DNA of 64,000 nt from Symmachiella dynata (GTDB lineage: Bacteria; Planctomycetota; Planctomycetia; Planctomycetales; Planctomycetaceae): assembly GCF_007747995.1 (NCBI RefSeq), contig NZ_CP036276.1, positions 3,649,001-3,713,000 of the forward strand, given 5' to 3'. Position numbers and translations under genes: made by a program. Below the pieces are notes generated by a model, which was given only the letters and a program-made list of their open reading frames with translations, did no database searches and was not told the DNA's origin. Shown here in pieces: positions 54,595-63,530 of this stretch; the stretch's first letter is position 1; each line of letters opens with the position of its first letter.

Positions 54595-56378
54595 GGTCGC
54601 TACTTATTTATCCAACCCACGAAAATTGTGACGAGGTGCGTGAGCAACACGAGGGAAACGGCATCATTGCCGCCTGCTATCCATCACGTATTACTGAGGA
54701 CACGGGCGAGCGCCCACAGAATTGCTGGAACGACAACGCCAACATTGCCGAGGGGATGGGCCTATCGGTCGTCAAGGCCGTCTGCCCGGCATGCGAGTTT
54801 CGCAAAAAATGCCGCGAGTCGGGTTATTTGGGCCAGTTATCTACGGTGGCAGATGCCCACGTGGCAATTGCGACGCACAAGCGAGCCGAATACACCGGCC
54901 TCGCGGAATTATCGCAAAGCCGTGAGTACCTTTCGATTCATGAAGATGCAATCAGCTTGCTGAGGCCGCCGGCCGAGATCAGTCTCAGTGACATCATTCA
55001 GGCACGGCTGTTGGTTCAAGACTACATACTCAATGATCCGGCATCCCTCAATTGGTTTGGCGATGCGACCCGTGTCGACGACGAGGGCAATCGGTACCAG
55101 GATGAGGAACTGGCCATCCGCCGGGAACGCCAATACGTGTTTTTTCGGCTGATGTCAGGTCTTTTAGAGCATTTATTCCGGGCTATTGAAGCTGCCGACC
55201 AGACGGATGAATGGTCGCCTCCGGAGACAGCCAGAGTTCCCGCCGGTTTTGAGCGCACTCTTTTCTTTAGCATCCGCCGCGCGAAAATCGATTTCCAGGA
55301 TCAGCCATGGCGGTTCTTGCTGACGGCCGCTGCGGGCAAACTCCATTTGGCGGCAATCATTGTTGAGCGGCGATTTCACAAGGGGGGCGGACAGGGGAAT
55401 GCGTATCTGAAGAAGTCGGTCGTCGGCGTGATCGATAATCCGCCGCCGATAAATTGCGTGGTATGGATCAATGACGCTACGGCCGACACCGAACATGTCG
55501 AAGCGATCGTTGGCCACACGGTTCACCAAGCCACACCGGACGGACGCATCGAGCTCCGCAAGAAGGCGGTGCAAATCCCGCGCGACATTACCCGGCGGAC
55601 CTCCGCCAAGACCGTTCGCGGCCTGATTCGCGGAGTGATGGCCGACCGACCGCAGTTCCGCCGCATTGGCATCATTGGCCACAGTACACACATGTCGGTC
55701 CTGAAGAAGTTGGGGGCCGGTTTCGATGAGCGGATTGTCAAAACCAGTTATTTCGGCAGCGGCGAGGAAAGATCCTCAAACGACTGGCACCACAAGTGTG
55801 ATCTGATCATCGTTGCCGGCACGCCGCGGATTCCGCCTGCAGCGATTGCCAAACATCTCGTGCAAATCGGCGAAATGAGCGCCGCAACCTGCGAACCGGA
55901 ATGGGGTGTTATCTACTGGCACGGCGAGACCGAGTCGCATGAACCCACGAAAGTGAATTCGCGCGGCTACAAGAATGAGGCGTGGCGACGCGCCCACCAA
56001 GATCTCGTCCGCGCTCAGATCGTGCAGGCCACCGGTCGGGGCCGCGGCATCCTGGAGACCGGGTGCGAAGTCCTCGTCCTCTCCGATGAGGAGTGTGGTC
56101 TGCCCCTTTCGGATTCCGGAGTCGAAATCCTCAACGATGCCAGTGTTGCGATATTGAACGCGCTCAGTGAATTAACGACGGAAAATCCTAATAAGTATAT
56201 ATTAGGAAAACCCGTCGTTAGCACCGGTCAGCTTGCCAAGACGACAAGCCTGTCCCGTTCGCGCTGCCGGGATTTGCTTCGTGACCTCGAACGCCGCGGG
56301 CTCGTTCAAAAGATTGGCGAACGCTCCGGTTGGCGTCTTGTGTTGAGTTCCGCCGAGGAGGCAGCGCCATGTGCTTAA
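54591..56378 (+). CDS. XPD/DinG-like iron-sulfur helicase lacking its own Walker A
   Basis: A 595-residue protein; the ATG overlaps the primase TGA (ATGA, a -1 step). Residues 4-12 (LLIYPTHEN) correspond to helicase motif Ia. Cys45, Cys65, Cys68 and Cys74 form a C-x19-C-x2-C-x5-C pattern as in XPD/DinG [4Fe-4S] clusters, followed by VADAHVAIATHKRA, the usual companion of that cluster. HEDA at about 117-120 stands where DEAH is expected. Later GERSSNDWH, IVAGTPRIP and AQIVQATGRGRG match motifs of the second helicase half (Q-x2-GR-x-R, motif VI). A winged-helix domain (QLAKTTSLSRSRCRDLLRDLERRG, in part) ends it. No Walker A is in this ORF. Confidence 0.78.
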   Translation: MRSLLIYPTHENCDEVREQHEGNGIIAACYPSRITEDTGERPQNCWNDNANIAEGMGLSVVKAVCPACEFRKKCRESGYLGQLSTVADAHVAIATHKRAEYTGLAELSQSREYLSIHEDAISLLRPPAEISLSDIIQARLLVQDYILNDPASLNWFGDATRVDDEGNRYQDEELAIRRERQYVFFRLMSGLLEHLFRAIEAADQTDEWSPPETARVPAGFERTLFFSIRRAKIDFQDQPWRFLLTAAAGKLHLAAIIVERRFHKGGGQGNAYLKKSVVGVIDNPPPINCVVWINDATADTEHVEAIVGHTVHQATPDGRIELRKKAVQIPRDITRRTSAKTVRGLIRGVMADRPQFRRIGIIGHSTHMSVLKKLGAGFDERIVKTSYFGSGEERSSNDWHHKCDLIIVAGTPRIPPAAIAKHLVQIGEMSAATCEPEWGVIYWHGETESHEPTKVNSRGYKNEAWRRAHQDLVRAQIVQATGRGRGILETGCEVLVLSDEECGLPLSDSGVEILNDASVAILNALSELTTENPNKYILGKPVVSTGQLAKTTSLSRSRCRDLLRDLERRGLVQKIGERSGWRLVLSSAEEAAPCA

Positions 56379-56521
56379 ACCCGTCGGTGAACTCGCATTC
56401 CGCAAATGCCGTTGTTCGGTTGGCTACTACCCATCGGCTCCTGGCGGGCCGGGGCTCGAAAGGCCATAGGTACTTCCGGGCCATCCTGGAAAGGTCCCCC
56501 CCGCGAAAACAGTCGCGCTAG
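56369..56521 (+). CDS. Small 50-residue protein after the helicase gene
   Basis: The ATG at 56369 is in the last codons of the helicase gene and has a strong GAGGAGG seven bases upstream, so it is a good candidate for coupled translation. The product (MCLNPSVNSHSANAVV at its start) is basic and has no recognised domain. It may be a regulator or a spurious frame; the ribosome-binding site is the only positive evidence. Confidence 0.4.
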   Translation: MCLNPSVNSHSANAVVRLATTHRLLAGRGSKGHRYFRAILERSPPRKQSR

Positions 56522-56602
56522 TAATGACAGTTTGTTTTGGTTGTCCGAATCACCTTAACCCCTTGGCATGACACATGATGCTGACTGAAACATGGAAGGC
56601 CA

Positions 56603-58183
56603 ATGATGAAATCCGCGACAGGCATGACGGAACGAAAACGAAAGTCGCAGCGTGTGCGGCAGGCGATCATGGAGCATTGGCGGTCACTGAGCGATCGCGA
56701 GATTGCTCTTGGGCTGCAGGTCAGCAACAGGACTGTCTCCCAACATCGGAAACGACTGGAAGATGAGGGGCGGATTCTTCCCCGGTCCGAAAGTACACAG
56801 GCTGTCGGGGCATGCCAGTTCGAGGTGTGTACTTCCGCGATTTCGCCGGCCCCGCTCAACGACCAGCTCTACGATCCGGTCGATGAATCCGAACCATCAT
56901 TCTGTGCGCTGGTTGAGAACATCCGCGAAAATGGAATCTTGGAACCAATCGTGGCCAGCGGCGATGGCTACATCCTCTCGGGGCATCGTCGCCACGCGGC
57001 GGCACGATGTGTGGGGTTGGAACGCATTCCGGTCCGCATCCGGCACGACGTGTCGTACGTCGGCGACCGGGATGAGTTTCTACGGTTGCTCGCAAGCTAC
57101 AACCGCCAGCGGGTTAAGACGACTGCCGAACAGGTGCGTGAGGAGGTCGCGTTGATGTCAGAGCGTTCCTGTTCGCGGGTTCGCCGGTTTCGGCGCGATT
57201 CGGCAGTTGTCGACGGCAATTGCACGGTTGCACTTCGAAAACGCAAACGCCGGTCGGCGATTCGGGACAAGATGGCACTGCGGGAGGCAATCATAAAGGT
57301 CGTCCAAGACGAGCAACGCAATTGGCCGTTGAGCGATCGGTCTGTGTTTTATCGGTTGCTCAATATCCCTGGGCTGGTCCGCAACGACCGCACGCGCGTA
57401 CCCTTCGCCAATACTCCTGCCGCTTATGACGACGTGACCAATATGCTCACCCGGCTACGCCTGGACGGCTCGGTGCAGTTTGAGGCGATCTCCGACGAAA
57501 CGCGGCCGGTCGTGGTGTGGGACACACATCGCGCCGCAGGGGATTTCGTCCGCCGGGAATGCGATCAGTTCCTCACCGGCTATTGGCGCGATCTGTTGCA
57601 AAGTCAGCCGAATTGGATCGAACTCCTGGTCGAGAAGAACACGGTCGCCAGCCAACTCCGCAGCGTCGCTGGCAAATACACGCTCCCCATGACCAGCGGT
57701 CGCGGCTATTCGTCACTGCCGCCGCGAAAGGAAATGGTCGACCGGTTCAAGTGCAGCGGCCGCGAACACCTCGTGGTGATCGTCGTCAGCGACTTCGATC
57801 CGGAAGGGGAAGACATTCCCGCCAGCTTTGGGATTTCGCTGCGCGATGACTTCGATGTTTCTGCCGACAGATTACGGATCGTCAAGGCCGCGCTCACCGC
57901 CGAACAAGTCCGATCGATGGATCTGCACGAAGGGCAGCTCTCGAAGGAGACCTCGTCGCGGTATCGGCGATTTGTCGAGGTTCATGGCGACCGGGCTTGG
58001 GAATTGGAATCGCTCACCGCAGACCAACTACGGGAGATTGTGGAGGCCGCCATCCGCGGCGTCCTCGACCTCGACGCCTTCGAAGCGGAGGTGGAGCGTG
58101 AGCAGCAGGAACAATGCGAGCTGACTACGAAACGTCGACGATTGCGGGAAACGCTTATCGATGACATCGACGACCTCGATTGA
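56603..58183 (+). CDS. HTH-ParB-Spo11/TopoVI-A-like fusion protein
   Basis: A 526-residue protein with two adjacent ATGs (56603, 56606) after GGAAGG. Three regions are seen. Residues about 28-56 form an HTH (SLSDREIALGLQVSNRTVS). Residues about 95-175 form a ParB N-terminal domain (ILEPIVASGDGYILSGHRRHAAA, in part). Residues about 220-500 look like the catalytic part of topoisomerase VI subunit A/Spo11: SDRSVFYRLLN with Tyr250 in the 5Y-CAP position, then a Toprim with Glu344 in LLVEKN and Asp397/Asp399 in SDFDPEG, the DxDPxG of the family, then AWELESLTADQL. It would bind DNA through ParB/HTH and cut or relax it through Tyr250. A TopoVI-B (GHKL) partner is not seen. Confidence 0.72.
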   Translation: MMKSATGMTERKRKSQRVRQAIMEHWRSLSDREIALGLQVSNRTVSQHRKRLEDEGRILPRSESTQAVGACQFEVCTSAISPAPLNDQLYDPVDESEPSFCALVENIRENGILEPIVASGDGYILSGHRRHAAARCVGLERIPVRIRHDVSYVGDRDEFLRLLASYNRQRVKTTAEQVREEVALMSERSCSRVRRFRRDSAVVDGNCTVALRKRKRRSAIRDKMALREAIIKVVQDEQRNWPLSDRSVFYRLLNIPGLVRNDRTRVPFANTPAAYDDVTNMLTRLRLDGSVQFEAISDETRPVVVWDTHRAAGDFVRRECDQFLTGYWRDLLQSQPNWIELLVEKNTVASQLRSVAGKYTLPMTSGRGYSSLPPRKEMVDRFKCSGREHLVVIVVSDFDPEGEDIPASFGISLRDDFDVSADRLRIVKAALTAEQVRSMDLHEGQLSKETSSRYRRFVEVHGDRAWELESLTADQLREIVEAAIRGVLDLDAFEAEVEREQQEQCELTTKRRRLRETLIDDIDDLD

Positions 58184-58217
58184 GGTCACTTGAATTTTCA
58201 AATCTAAGGAGCCCTTC

Positions 58218-59447
58218 GTGATGAAGATTGAACAATGGCCCATTGCACGCGTGAATCCGTACCCGAACAATCCGCGGTGCAACGATCAGGCAATCGATGC
58301 GGTGGCAAAATCGATCGAGGAATTCGGATTTCGTCAGCCGGTCGTGGTGGATCAAGAAGGCGTAATCATTGTTGGGCACACAAGACACAAAGCAGCATTG
58401 AAACTCAACTTTAAGAAAATCCCCGTCCACGTGGCCAAAGAACTGTCGCCGGCGCAGGTGCGGGCATACAGGCTTGCAGACAACAAAACCAATGAGTTGG
58501 CCGAGTGGGATTACAACTTGTTGCCGATTGAACTTTCGGAATTGGAGCAGAGTGGTTTTGATCTGGGGCTGATTGGATTTGATGCGGACGAACTATCCAA
58601 ACTGCTTTCCCCCGATGGCAAAGAAGGGCTGACCGATCCGGATGACGCTCCCGCGCCACCCGATGAAGCGATCACGCAACTGGGCGACCTGTGGATACTT
58701 GGTGAGCATCGCTTGCTGTGTGGTGATTCCACATCTTCGGAAGACACGCTGCGTGTGATGAATGGCGAGAAAGCCGCACTCGTCGCGACTGATCCACCCT
58801 ATCTCGTCGATTACACTGGAGCGAGACCGAATGAGTCCGGAAAAGACTGGTCAGAAACTTATCGAGAGATTGACATCAGCGACGCGGAAGGCTTCTTCAC
58901 GCAGTTGTTCACATGCATTCTCGAAGTGGTGGCCCCGAAAGCAGCGATCTACTGTTGGCACGCTCACAAGCGGTGCGGTGTGATCCAACGTATTTGGGAT
59001 CAACTGGGCATCCTCGACCATCAACAGATTGTGTGGGTTAAGCCGACGGCGGTCTTCGGCCGCGTCTATTGGCACTTCCGTCACGAGCCGTGCATGATGG
59101 GTTGGGTCCAGGGCAGCCAGCCGGAGCACGATGGCCGTCATGAGGTCGATTCGGTCTGGAATGTCGACTGGGAAGGTAAGGCCCGCATTGTGGGGAATAA
59201 ACACCCGACCCAGAAACCAGTCGAGCTTTTCGCACGCCCGATTCGGAAGCACACACGCACCGGAGATGTCTGTTTCGAGCCGTTCAGTGGCTCGGGAACA
59301 CAAATCCTGGCAGCCGAACAATTAGGCCGCCGCTGTTTCGCTATCGAGATCGCTCCGACATTCGTGGATGTTGCCGTCCAGCGTTGGGAGCAGTTCACCG
59401 GGAAGAAGGCGGAGCGGGTCTCGGCCGTGCAGGAGGCAACGGCATGA
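58218..59447 (+). CDS. ParB-domain DNA methyltransferase
   Basis: A 409-residue protein. Residues 1-90 form a ParB-like domain (PYPNNPRCNDQAIDAVAKSI, in part; VVGHTRHKAA written IVGHTRHKAA here). The methyltransferase part has the catalytic DPPY at 192-195 in TDPPYLVDY and, near the C terminus, the SAM-binding FEPFSGSG at 353-360, the order of the beta-class N6-adenine or N4-cytosine enzymes. ParB-methylase fusions are common in phages and integrative elements, where they protect element DNA or act with partition. It is 34 bases after the ParB-TopoVI-A-like gene and followed by an overlapping gene. No restriction enzyme is adjacent. Confidence 0.9.
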   Translation: MMKIEQWPIARVNPYPNNPRCNDQAIDAVAKSIEEFGFRQPVVVDQEGVIIVGHTRHKAALKLNFKKIPVHVAKELSPAQVRAYRLADNKTNELAEWDYNLLPIELSELEQSGFDLGLIGFDADELSKLLSPDGKEGLTDPDDAPAPPDEAITQLGDLWILGEHRLLCGDSTSSEDTLRVMNGEKAALVATDPPYLVDYTGARPNESGKDWSETYREIDISDAEGFFTQLFTCILEVVAPKAAIYCWHAHKRCGVIQRIWDQLGILDHQQIVWVKPTAVFGRVYWHFRHEPCMMGWVQGSQPEHDGRHEVDSVWNVDWEGKARIVGNKHPTQKPVELFARPIRKHTRTGDVCFEPFSGSGTQILAAEQLGRRCFAIEIAPTFVDVAVQRWEQFTGKKAERVSAVQEATA

Positions 59448-59815
59448 TCTATTTGGCCAGCCCCTATTCACACACCGACGCCATCGTCCGCGAGCGCCGG
59501 TTCCGTGCAGCCTGTCGTGTTGCGGCGCGTTTGATACGCTCCGGTGTGGTCGTGTTCTCGCCGGTCGCGCACGGGCATGCGATCTCTCTCTACGGAGTGC
59601 CGACGGATTGGCAGTTTTGGGAGCCACATGACCGACGGTTCTTGGAACAGTGCCATGAGGTCGTTGTGCTCATGCTTGACGGTTGGCAAGAGAGCGTTGG
59701 CGTGCAGGCTGAAATCCAAATCGCAGACGAACTGGGCAAGCCAGTACGGTATCTGGCACCGGCGGGAAACGGGGCGACGACGTTGGCCCACGTCGCCGAG
59801 GAGGCGGAGCGTTGA
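59444..59815 (+). CDS. DUF1937 family protein
   Basis: A 123-residue protein. The ATG overlaps the methyltransferase TGA and has AGGAGG seven bases upstream. The start MIYLASPYSHTDAIV and the later FSPVAHGHAISLY are typical of DUF1937, related to nucleoside 2-deoxyribosyltransferases. QESVGVQAEIQIADELGKPV gives the conserved Glu near the C terminus. Members are frequent in phages, possibly for nucleotide salvage or base modification. The function is not established. Confidence 0.85.
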   Translation: MIYLASPYSHTDAIVRERRFRAACRVAARLIRSGVVVFSPVAHGHAISLYGVPTDWQFWEPHDRRFLEQCHEVVVLMLDGWQESVGVQAEIQIADELGKPVRYLAPAGNGATTLAHVAEEAER

Positions 59816-59892
59816 ACAAACCTACCCCCAACAAGAAAACGCCCCGACGTTGGCAACGTGGGGCGTTTGTCGCGGACTGGGCCGGGAACCCG

Positions 59893-60252
59893 CTACTTAT
59901 TGAGCGTGAACTGGCCCCGATCCGCCTTCACGAACCGCGATTCCTTGCCCTTCGTTTGGATCTCGCGAATGATGGCCGCGTACAGCGTGGCGTGCGGGGT
60001 TTTTCCGCCGGGGCTGGTCCAATACCCCTTCGCCGCCATCCGCTCGATCATCGTTTTGGCGTTGAGCGACTCTTTCGATTCGCCGAGAACCTTGGCTGCG
60101 GCGTCGAGGGCGCTCATTCTCTTGTCGCCCGAATTGGCCGTCTTCTTCTTGGCAGCGGGCTTCTTCTTGGTTGTTGTTTTGGCGGGCGCCTTCTTCGCCG
60201 TTGCCGATTTGCGGGAGGTCGTCTTCTTTGTCGTGGTTTTCTTCGTTGCCAT
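59893..60252 (-). CDS. Lys-rich HARE-HTH protein (histone-H1-like tail)
   Basis: The start is the ATG of MATKKTTTKK, not the longer frame upstream, which overlaps plus-strand coding sequence. Residues 1-45 are almost all Lys, Thr, Ala and Pro, like histone H1 or HU-extension tails. Residues about 47-119 form a HARE-HTH (HB1/ASXL) winged-helix domain: SALDAAAKVL, LNAKTMIERMAAKGYW, ATLYAAIIREIQ and FVKADRGQFTL. It stands alone on the minus strand inside the plus-strand module. DNA compaction or silencing is a plausible role. Proteins of this layout occur throughout Planctomycetota. Confidence 0.82.
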   Translation of the reverse strand: MATKKTTTKKTTSRKSATAKKAPAKTTTKKKPAAKKKTANSGDKRMSALDAAAKVLGESKESLNAKTMIERMAAKGYWTSPGGKTPHATLYAAIIREIQTKGKESRFVKADRGQFTLNK

Positions 60253-60395
60253 CGTAATTCGCCTTTCGTGAATCGAGGTTTCGGAATGCCCGGCGGCCAC
60301 CGCGGCCGCTGCGAGCAGGACATCAGTTACCTCACCCTTGCGGACACATCCAGCGCTGTTTGGCAAGATTCTCCAGAATTCCGAAAGGTGGTCTG

Positions 60396-60614
60396 ATGGC
60401 AGAAAAACACCCCGAATCGATGAATCCGAACGCCCTGCCAATCGATGTGGCGGCACAGCTCTTGAGCAAGGCCGGTGGACGCGTCGTCAGCGAAGAAACA
60501 CTTCGCTCCGACATCGATGCCGGAGCGCCAACGAACCCCGATGGCACGATTAATCTCGTGCACTATGCCGCTTGGAACGTGCAACAAATAGCAGGGATGA
60601 CCGATGGCAATTGA
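60396..60614 (+). CDS. Small HTH-like protein upstream of terminase (small-terminase candidate)
   Basis: The start is the ATG of MAEKHPESM after GAAAGGTGG. The 72-residue protein aligns over its length with the first 60 residues of the terminase: LPIDVAAQLLSKAGG...VSEETLRSDIDAGAP...NLVHYAAWNV against LRPSELVRLMNST...INERQLYRHRSRAGF...DLLRYVAWLV. Its last 11 bases overlap the terminase start. It is probably a DNA-binding component, perhaps a small terminase subunit, with a duplicated domain; both ideas are inference. Confidence 0.6.
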   Translation: MAEKHPESMNPNALPIDVAAQLLSKAGGRVVSEETLRSDIDAGAPTNPDGTINLVHYAAWNVQQIAGMTDGN

Positions 60615-62886
60615 CCCGCGCAACTTGCGGCCGTCCGAACTTGTGCGGCTGATGAACTCCACGCCGTTGGGTGAGGTGATCAACGAACGGCAGTTGTATC
60701 GCCATCGTTCGCGCGCGGGGTTTCGGATTGGCGATGGGAAATCGGTGGACCTACTGCGGTATGTCGCTTGGCTCGTCATCGAGCGGCACACTCCCAAGCC
60801 GGAAACCAATGGCGATCCGTACGAAACGCTCAAAGATCGGGCGCGGGCCCGCAACGCGGCTCTTTCTCTCGCCGGCCGGGACATCGGCGAAATGCCGGCT
60901 GTCATCGATCCGTCCAGAAAGGCAAAAGCGGAAACCGATTTCTGTTTTTTCTGCGAAGCCTACTTCCCGTTGACGTTCTACTTAGAGTGGTCCGCCGATC
61001 ATCAAAAGGTGATGGCCAAAATCGAACAGGCCGTATTACACGGCGGACTGTTTGCCATGGCCATGCCTCGCGGTTCGGGTAAAACGACGATTTGTGAATG
61101 CGCCTGCATCTGGGCCGTGCTGTTCGGGCACCGCGAGTTCGTCTGCCTCATCGGATCGGACGAGGGCCATGCGATGGACATGCTTGACTCAATCAAAATG
61201 GAACTTGATGGGAACGATTTGTTATTGGCCGATTTCCCTGAAGTCGTGTTCCCGATCCAGAGCCTGGAGGGGATCGCCAACCGCTGCAGCGGTCAGCTCT
61301 ACAACGGCGAGCGGACACACATCGGCTGGACGGCGAAGGAGGTCGTGCTGCCCACAATTCCGAACTCAAAAGCAAGCGGTGCGATCATCAAGGTGGGCGG
61401 GATCACCGGACGGATTCGCGGGATGAAGTTCAAACGACCCGACGGGCACACGGTGCGTCCATCGCTCGTTGTGTTGGACGACCCGCAGACGGACGAGTCG
61501 GCCCGTAGTCTTTCACAATGTGCGAATCGCGAAAGCATTCTGGCGGGAGCCGTGTTGGGTTTGGCGGGCCCCGGCAAAAAGATCTCCGGCATCATGCCCT
61601 GCACGGTGATTCGGCCGGGCGATATGGCCGACAACATCCTCGACCGGGACAAACATCCCGAGTGGAATGGCGAGCGTACGCGGATGGTCTATTCGTTTCC
61701 CTCGAACGAAAACCTCTGGGCGCGGTATGCAGAGATACGGGCCGAAGGACTGCGCAACGGAGATGGCGGCAAGGCGGCGACGGACTTTTACAGAACTCAT
61801 CGTGCCGAGATGGACGCTGGCGCGATCGTGGCGTGGCCCGAGCGCTACAATCCTGACGAATTGTCGGCCGTTCAGCACGCGATGAACCTCAAATTGCAGG
61901 ACGAGGCGGCGTTCTTCGCGGAGTATCAGAACGAGCCACTGCCCGAGGAGAAAATCGATGACGATCTGCTCACGCCGGACCAAGTCGCCACGAAAACCAA
62001 CGGCATGCGTCGCGGCGAGATTCCGCTGGCTTGTAACCACCTCACCATGTTCATCGACGTGCAGCAGAAGCTGTTGTTTTATCTCGTGGCCGCCTGGGAG
62101 GACGATTTCACCGGCTACGTGGTCGACTACGGCAGTTATCCGGACCAGAAACGGCAATACTACACATTGCGGGACGCGCGGCAGACACTGGCGGCGGTAG
62201 CAGAGGGGACCGGACTGGAAGGTTCCATCTACGCCGGCCTCGAAGCCCTGACCGGCGATCTCCTCACCCGCGAATGGCGTCGGGACGACGGAGCGGCAAT
62301 GCGGATTGAGCGCTGTTTAATCGATGCCAACTGGGGGCACTCCACCGACGTCGTCTATCAATTCTGCCGGCAGAGTTCTCATTCCACGATATTGACGCCC
62401 TCGCACGGCCGGTTTGTCGGCGCATCGACCATTCCCTTCTCAGAGTACAAGCGCAAACAGGGAGAACGCGTGGGATTGAACTGGCGGATTCCCAACGTTC
62501 GTGGCAAGCGAGCCGTGCGGCATGTGGTCTTCGATACGAACTGGTGGAAATCGTTCGTACACGCGCGGCTGGCTGTTGCCATGGGCGACCGCGGCTGCTT
62601 GTCGCTGTTCGGCTCGAAAGCCGAGACGCACCGGTTGTTCGCGGAGCACGTCACCGCCGAATACTTCGTCAAAACAGAAGGACGTGGCCGCAAAGTCGAT
62701 GAATGGAAAATGCGTCCCGAGCAATCGGACAATCACTGGTTGGATTGCCTGGTTGGAAGCGCGGTGGCGGCCTCGATTCAGGGGGCAGTCTTGTTCGGGA
62801 CCGGTGCTTCATCGCCCAAGGAAAAAAAGCGGCTCAAGCTTTCGGAGTTGCAGCGGAGCAAGTGGCAGGTGGTGGGACGGGACTAG
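60604..62886 (+). CDS. Phage-type terminase large subunit
   Basis: A 760-residue protein. An HTH-like N-terminal domain (about 5-60), Walker A MPRGSGKTT at 154-162, the Walker B LVVLDDPQTDES at 288-299 and C-terminal nuclease-like acidic residues (FIDVQQK; DANWGHSTD; NHWLDCLVG) are visible. The order and length fit GpA-like DNA-packaging terminases. It should pump element DNA into capsids, but no portal, protease or capsid gene follows within 1.1 kb. The next gene is a papain-like peptidase. The element may therefore be a satellite, a remnant, or have its capsid genes beyond the window. Confidence 0.88.
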   Translation: MAIDPRNLRPSELVRLMNSTPLGEVINERQLYRHRSRAGFRIGDGKSVDLLRYVAWLVIERHTPKPETNGDPYETLKDRARARNAALSLAGRDIGEMPAVIDPSRKAKAETDFCFFCEAYFPLTFYLEWSADHQKVMAKIEQAVLHGGLFAMAMPRGSGKTTICECACIWAVLFGHREFVCLIGSDEGHAMDMLDSIKMELDGNDLLLADFPEVVFPIQSLEGIANRCSGQLYNGERTHIGWTAKEVVLPTIPNSKASGAIIKVGGITGRIRGMKFKRPDGHTVRPSLVVLDDPQTDESARSLSQCANRESILAGAVLGLAGPGKKISGIMPCTVIRPGDMADNILDRDKHPEWNGERTRMVYSFPSNENLWARYAEIRAEGLRNGDGGKAATDFYRTHRAEMDAGAIVAWPERYNPDELSAVQHAMNLKLQDEAAFFAEYQNEPLPEEKIDDDLLTPDQVATKTNGMRRGEIPLACNHLTMFIDVQQKLLFYLVAAWEDDFTGYVVDYGSYPDQKRQYYTLRDARQTLAAVAEGTGLEGSIYAGLEALTGDLLTREWRRDDGAAMRIERCLIDANWGHSTDVVYQFCRQSSHSTILTPSHGRFVGASTIPFSEYKRKQGERVGLNWRIPNVRGKRAVRHVVFDTNWWKSFVHARLAVAMGDRGCLSLFGSKAETHRLFAEHVTAEYFVKTEGRGRKVDEWKMRPEQSDNHWLDCLVGSAVAASIQGAVLFGTGASSPKEKKRLKLSELQRSKWQVVGRD

Positions 62887-63530
62887 GAGAATGACGCACT
62901 TCGAGCTAACGAATTACCGTGTTGTGGCGCCCAGCACTCTTATCTCCACTTTGGACAACACCGACTCTCGGTTATAGTAGTGATCAGGCTTGGTCTTGCC
63001 GTCCAAAATCGCGTATTTTCCGAACATAGTATGCTATGGAGAGCCATACGTGTTTGATACGTGCGCAAACAATTTATTTTGGGGCGCGGCGTCTCATCAA
63101 TAAAAGTCAGGGCATGGGGCGTAAATCGCGAGAACAACGTGAAAGTGTGATTTTGTTTTCGAGGGGTATTGCGAAATGGCACAGAGTTCAATTTGAAGGA
63201 AATTGGCTGGCGACATATTCACCGTGAATAATGTGAAGCGTGGGGTTTGTCACTAATCCAGTGTTTTCTGAGCCTGATGGCTCGAACGGCGACAGTTGGC
63301 GTTCATGGGGAATACCCCAGATCCTTCGGAATGCACGAAAAAAGCTTTGTGTCGACACCATCTCGCGCTGTAAAATAAGAGCGTAGCTCCACTGGCAATT
63401 TGCGACCACCGCTTGGCAAGAGCTTGAGGACGTTTCGGGGAGGGATAAAGCAACCTTCGCAGGTTCCCCGCGTGTTTGCTGGCATGGATTGCACCACATC
63501 AATGCACTCGAATAAATGTGAGCAACAGCA
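62887..63530. other. Intergenic region after terminase without a convincing gene
   Basis: This 644-base stretch has lower coding quality on both strands. A 63-codon plus-strand frame (63036-63227) and a 116-codon minus-strand frame (63188-63538) lack support. It may hold the terminator of the terminase operon, the promoter of the peptidase gene, or an element border; no hairpin with T-run or att-like repeat stands out. Confidence 0.4.
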
